64,000 bases of DNA from Bacillus sp. NTK034 (GTDB lineage Bacteria > Bacillota > Bacilli > Bacillales > Cytobacillaceae). Under the pieces are notes generated by a model. That model saw only the letters and a program-made list of their open reading frames with translations. It did not search any database and was not told where the DNA came from. The translations under genes were made by a program, and so were the position numbers. Positions within the stretch are counted from its first letter, which is position 1. Every line of letters begins with the position of its first letter. The stretch covers positions 248,001 to 312,000 of the forward strand of contig NZ_JAFKOJ010000003.1 in assembly GCF_017303275.1 (NCBI RefSeq). The letters run 5' to 3'. Shown in pieces: positions 61,714-64,000 of the stretch.

Positions 61714-62420
61714 TGCTCCGTCTCCTCCCAATGATGGTATTCTTCCAGACTTATTGGCTTGAATTTGATATGGTCGCCTGCTTTCAGGAGGGTAGGGGAG
61801 TGATCGGTCGGCCGAAACAATTTAACAGGAGTACGCCCAATCAGCTGCCAGCCTCCTGGCGTCTCAATGGGGTAAATTCCTGTCTGCATCCCGGCAATCC
61901 CTACCGTTCTCTCGGGAATCTTTAAACGCGGTGTATCGCGTCTTGGTGCCGCAATTTGTTCTGACATTCCGCCAATAAAAGGGAACCCTGGTGCGAATCC
62001 AATCATATAGACCAGATAACTGCCTGAAGAGTGAATTTCAATTACTTCTTCAGGGGTAATCCCATTATGTGCCGCAACAAAATCAAGATCCGGCCCAAAT
62101 TTCCCGCCATAGCAAACCGGGATCTCAACGATTTGAGGTTCCGGCAAATCATTTTCCTTCAGCTCTTCAATAAGCGGTTTTATCAGTGAACACACGAAAT
62201 CAAACGGGAGCTGTCCGTTTGAAAGCTGAAAGGCCTCAATTGGATTATAAAAAATGGTTACAGTTGTGTAAGCAGGTATGTATTCAATCATCCATTCGGG
62301 AGGATGTTTTTCGAGAAAGGCAGTCAGCGACTGAACTTTCTGATGTGTTTCCAGGCTGATTTCTGTCCCAAGCTCAATAAGAACAGCGTCATCCCCCAAG
62401 GGGTGTAAAGTGTATCTCAT
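61710..62420 (-). CDS. pxpB: 5-oxoprolinase subunit PxpB
   Basis: 236 residues from ATG 62420 (GGTGA in front). KipI/AHS1 family: HPLGDDAVLIELG at the start, YIPAYTTVTIFYNP near 60, VCYGGKFGPDLDFVAAH near 110, MIGFAPGFPFIGGM near 145 and IYPIETPGGWQLIGRTP near 195. B. subtilis KipI also inhibits the sporulation kinase KinA. First gene of the operon here, unlike B. subtilis where ycsF comes first. Confidence 0.94.
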   Translation of the reverse strand: MRYTLHPLGDDAVLIELGTEISLETHQKVQSLTAFLEKHPPEWMIEYIPAYTTVTIFYNPIEAFQLSNGQLPFDFVCSLIKPLIEELKENDLPEPQIVEIPVCYGGKFGPDLDFVAAHNGITPEEVIEIHSSGSYLVYMIGFAPGFPFIGGMSEQIAAPRRDTPRLKIPERTVGIAGMQTGIYPIETPGGWQLIGRTPVKLFRPTDHSPTLLKAGDHIKFKPISLEEYHHWEETEQ

Positions 62421-62755
62421 GATTTCACCAGCTTTCATAGTATATTTGTTGACCTGAGGAATAAAATATTATTCGGTAATAATAAATATTCATTTTCGTT
62501 CAGAAGAAATACATACAATATTCTTTCCTAAAAAAAGGTAAAGTCATGTTTTTTAACGCTAGAACGAAAAAATTTATTAGTAAAGTTATATATTTATGCA
62601 ATGTCCCCAGCTAAAGAATATAATATTCTATAATAGACTGAAAATTCTATTTGTGCAAATTATTCTTTTAGCAGGCGAACCAATATCTTCAAAGTTTATT
62701 TGGTCCATCATTTTGGGAATAGAGGAGGTACATTACCATTTAGGGAGAGATCAAA
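62421..62755. other. Divergent intergenic region
   Basis: About 335 bp between pxpB and the CBS gene. A/T-rich; no gene or clear promoter seen. Confidence 0.5.
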
Positions 62756-63478
62756 TTGGAAGAAGCTATAGAAAAAAACTTATCAGAAAGGTTTGAGGCT
62801 GCCTTTAACCGTATTCACAAGGCCTTAAAACAATCTGCTAAAAACGCCAGAACAGATAAATTTTATAAACTTATAGAAATACAGAAAAATCATTCGCTGA
62901 TTCGATTATACGAAGAAGATTTGCACCAGTTTGCCAAGCTGCGAAATGCTATTGTTCATGAAAAAATAGACCTTGATTACTATATTGCGGAGCCTCATTT
63001 CAAGACGGTAGAGAAGATTGAAAGAATTGCCGGCTATTTTGAAAAGCCTAAAACCGCCCTCTCCATAGCTGCAACCCCGGTATTTTATTTCTATGAAGAT
63101 GGCAAGCTAACTGATGTACTGGCCATCATCAACAAATTTTCACACTCCCAATTCCCGATTTACTCGAGAAATGACGAATACTCATGGATATTAACTTCTG
63201 CGGATATCGTGAAATGGATGGCTGAGCACTTTACTGAAGAAACAATCCAGTTGAAAAAGGTGAAAATAAAAGAGCTTTTCAACAAGAAATCAAAACATAA
63301 AATCTCTTTTGCCGGCAAGGATACATCTATCTTTGAATTAGAGGATACATTTGAGGAATCCAGAAATAAAAATGAAAAGCTTGAAGGGATCATTGTTACC
63401 GAGAATGGAAAGCCGACTGAAAAACCAAAAGGCATGATTACAGCCTGGGACCTCCTGGAAGCCGATTCCGAAAATTAA
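62756..63478 (+). CDS. CBS-domain protein with N-terminal helical domain
   Basis: 240 residues, TTG start behind GGGAGAG. N-terminal ~95 residues are helical with LRNAIVHEK near residue 64, similar to HEPN-type folds. Two CBS domains follow (about 95-160 and 165-235), ending EKPKGMITAWDLLEA. Might be an adenosyl-ligand sensor. No catalytic residue is visible. Confidence 0.75.
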   Translation: MEEAIEKNLSERFEAAFNRIHKALKQSAKNARTDKFYKLIEIQKNHSLIRLYEEDLHQFAKLRNAIVHEKIDLDYYIAEPHFKTVEKIERIAGYFEKPKTALSIAATPVFYFYEDGKLTDVLAIINKFSHSQFPIYSRNDEYSWILTSADIVKWMAEHFTEETIQLKKVKIKELFNKKSKHKISFAGKDTSIFELEDTFEESRNKNEKLEGIIVTENGKPTEKPKGMITAWDLLEADSEN

Positions 63479-63483
63479 AACGC

Positions 63484-63517
63484 AAAAAAGTGCAAGCAAT
63501 AGCTGCACTTTTTTTTG
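63484..63517 (+). terminator. Terminator
   Basis: AAAAAAGTGCA and TGCACTTTTTTTT arms. Confidence 0.9.
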
Positions 63518-63619
63518 GAATAGTTAAACTTTTTTGCTGTATATATTAAAACCTTCTAAAATGCCAATAAAGATGATAATATTAACTGATAGTTCAATAG
63601 CAAAATCCGTGTACACGGT

Positions 63620-63653
63620 AGAGGTTCTAGCTACCCTCTTTAAAAAACTAAGG
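63620..63653 (+). ncRNA. PreQ1-I riboswitch
   Basis: Aptamer AGAGGTTCTAGCTACCCTCT at 63620-63639 then AAAAAACTAAGG (63642-63653), as in the preQ1-I consensus. Terminator arms follow, so preQ1 should turn off queC transcription. A perfect palindrome CCGTGTACACGG (63607-63618) precedes it. Confidence 0.9.
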
Positions 63654-63689
63654 AAAACAGGTCTGCTTTCTTAGTGGTCCTGTTTTTCT
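63654..63689 (+). terminator. Riboswitch-controlled terminator
   Basis: AAAACAGG pairs with CCTGTTTTT around a long loop, just after the preQ1 aptamer. Confidence 0.75.
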
Positions 63690-63710
63690 ATTTTAAAGGA
63701 GAATATTAAT

Positions 63711-64000
63711 ATGAAAAATGATAAAGCGATCGTTGTGTTCAGCGGCGGCCAGGATAGTACAACTTGCTTATTCTGGGCAAAGGAACGTTTTGCAGAAGTG
63801 GAAGCAGTCACTTTTAATTATAATCAGCGTCATAAGCTGGAGATAGAATGTGCACAGCAAATAGCAAAAGAGCTGGGGATCAGGCACCATATTCTGGATA
63901 TGTCCCTATTGAATCAGCTGGCACCAAATGCACTGACCCGGGATGAAATTGAAGTAAAGGACGGAGCGGAAGGCGGGCTGCCATCCACATTTGTGCCTGG
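63711..64000 (+). CDS. queC: 7-cyano-7-deazaguanine synthase (3' partial)
   Basis: First 96 residues; the gene continues past the window end. ATG behind AAAGGAG. PP-loop ATPase motif [16 protein letters not shown] at residue ~8, then [13 protein letters not shown]. Converts CDG to preQ0 in queuosine biosynthesis. Probably first of a queCDEF operon, controlled by the preQ1 riboswitch. Confidence 0.95.
   Translation, partial: MKNDKAIVVFSGGQDSTTCLFWAKERFAEVEAVTFNYNQRHKLEIECAQQIAKELGIRHHILDMSLLNQLAPNALTRDEIEVKDGAEGGLPSTFVP

Noticed and set aside
1..64000. rRNA, tRNA, prophage or insertion sequence
   Set aside because: No rRNA- or tRNA-like segment, transposase or integrase motif was seen in any reading frame.

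Overview
The window is chromosomal DNA of a low-GC, endospore-forming member of the Bacillaceae, plausibly a Cytobacillus- or Mesobacillus-type species. The evidence is spore genes (CgeB, CotY/CotZ-type, CwlJ, SPOCS-domain surface proteins), strong AGGAGG ribosome binding sites with frequent TTG/GTG starts, Bacillus-type riboswitches (TPP, guanidine-I, preQ1-I) and B. subtilis-like gene groups (ycs/pxp, thi, ykkCD). No rRNA, tRNA, insertion sequence, prophage or CRISPR array was seen.

Region 1 (1-10 kb) looks like a locus for building and decorating a surface glycan, probably on the spore. It holds a partial nucleotide-sugar 4,6-dehydratase, an orphan Rossmann dehydrogenase, two different sulfotransferases, a SAM methyltransferase, GT2, GT61 and CgeB glycosyltransferases, a cysteine-containing 247-residue protein, and two tiny paralogous MCxC proteins.

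Region 2 (10-24 kb) is rich in spore structural genes. It has a 952-residue coiled-coil protein overlapping a JAMM metalloprotease, five SPOCS-like (CsxC-related) proteins in mixed orientation, one with a long acidic N-terminal extension, a chromosomal ParM-like actin with a small partner gene, a CotY/CotZ-type coat protein and manA. Several of these genes have upstream sequences matching the late mother-cell sigma-K promoter (AC, 16-17 nt, CATANNNTA), so they may form one late-sporulation regulon.

Region 3 (24-44 kb) is mixed housekeeping and envelope functions: an amidase/SPOR/glucosaminidase, TrhA, UppP, a copper nitrite reductase behind an excellent Fnr class II promoter, a CorC-type membrane protein, an azoreductase, CwlJ, a CAP-domain protein, a long-form SpeD, a C39-like peptidase, an ECF sigma/anti-sigma pair, a HAD phosphatase and OsmC. 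Region 4 (44-50 kb) has a TPP-riboswitch operon (SDR-thiM-thiD-thiE), exoA, and a guanidine-I riboswitch controlling a paired SMR exporter. Region 5 (50-64 kb) has a MurG-type transferase, small enzymes, a single-domain metallophosphatase, the 5-oxoprolinase genes pxpB-pxpC-pxpA followed by ycsG and ycsI homologues, a CBS protein, and a preQ1 riboswitch in front of queC, which runs off the end.

Non-genic structure includes two intergenic tandem repeats with the same 52-bp period (27.9 kb and 59.5 kb), two long structured intergenic repeats (34.0 and 55.6 kb) and many rho-independent terminators.
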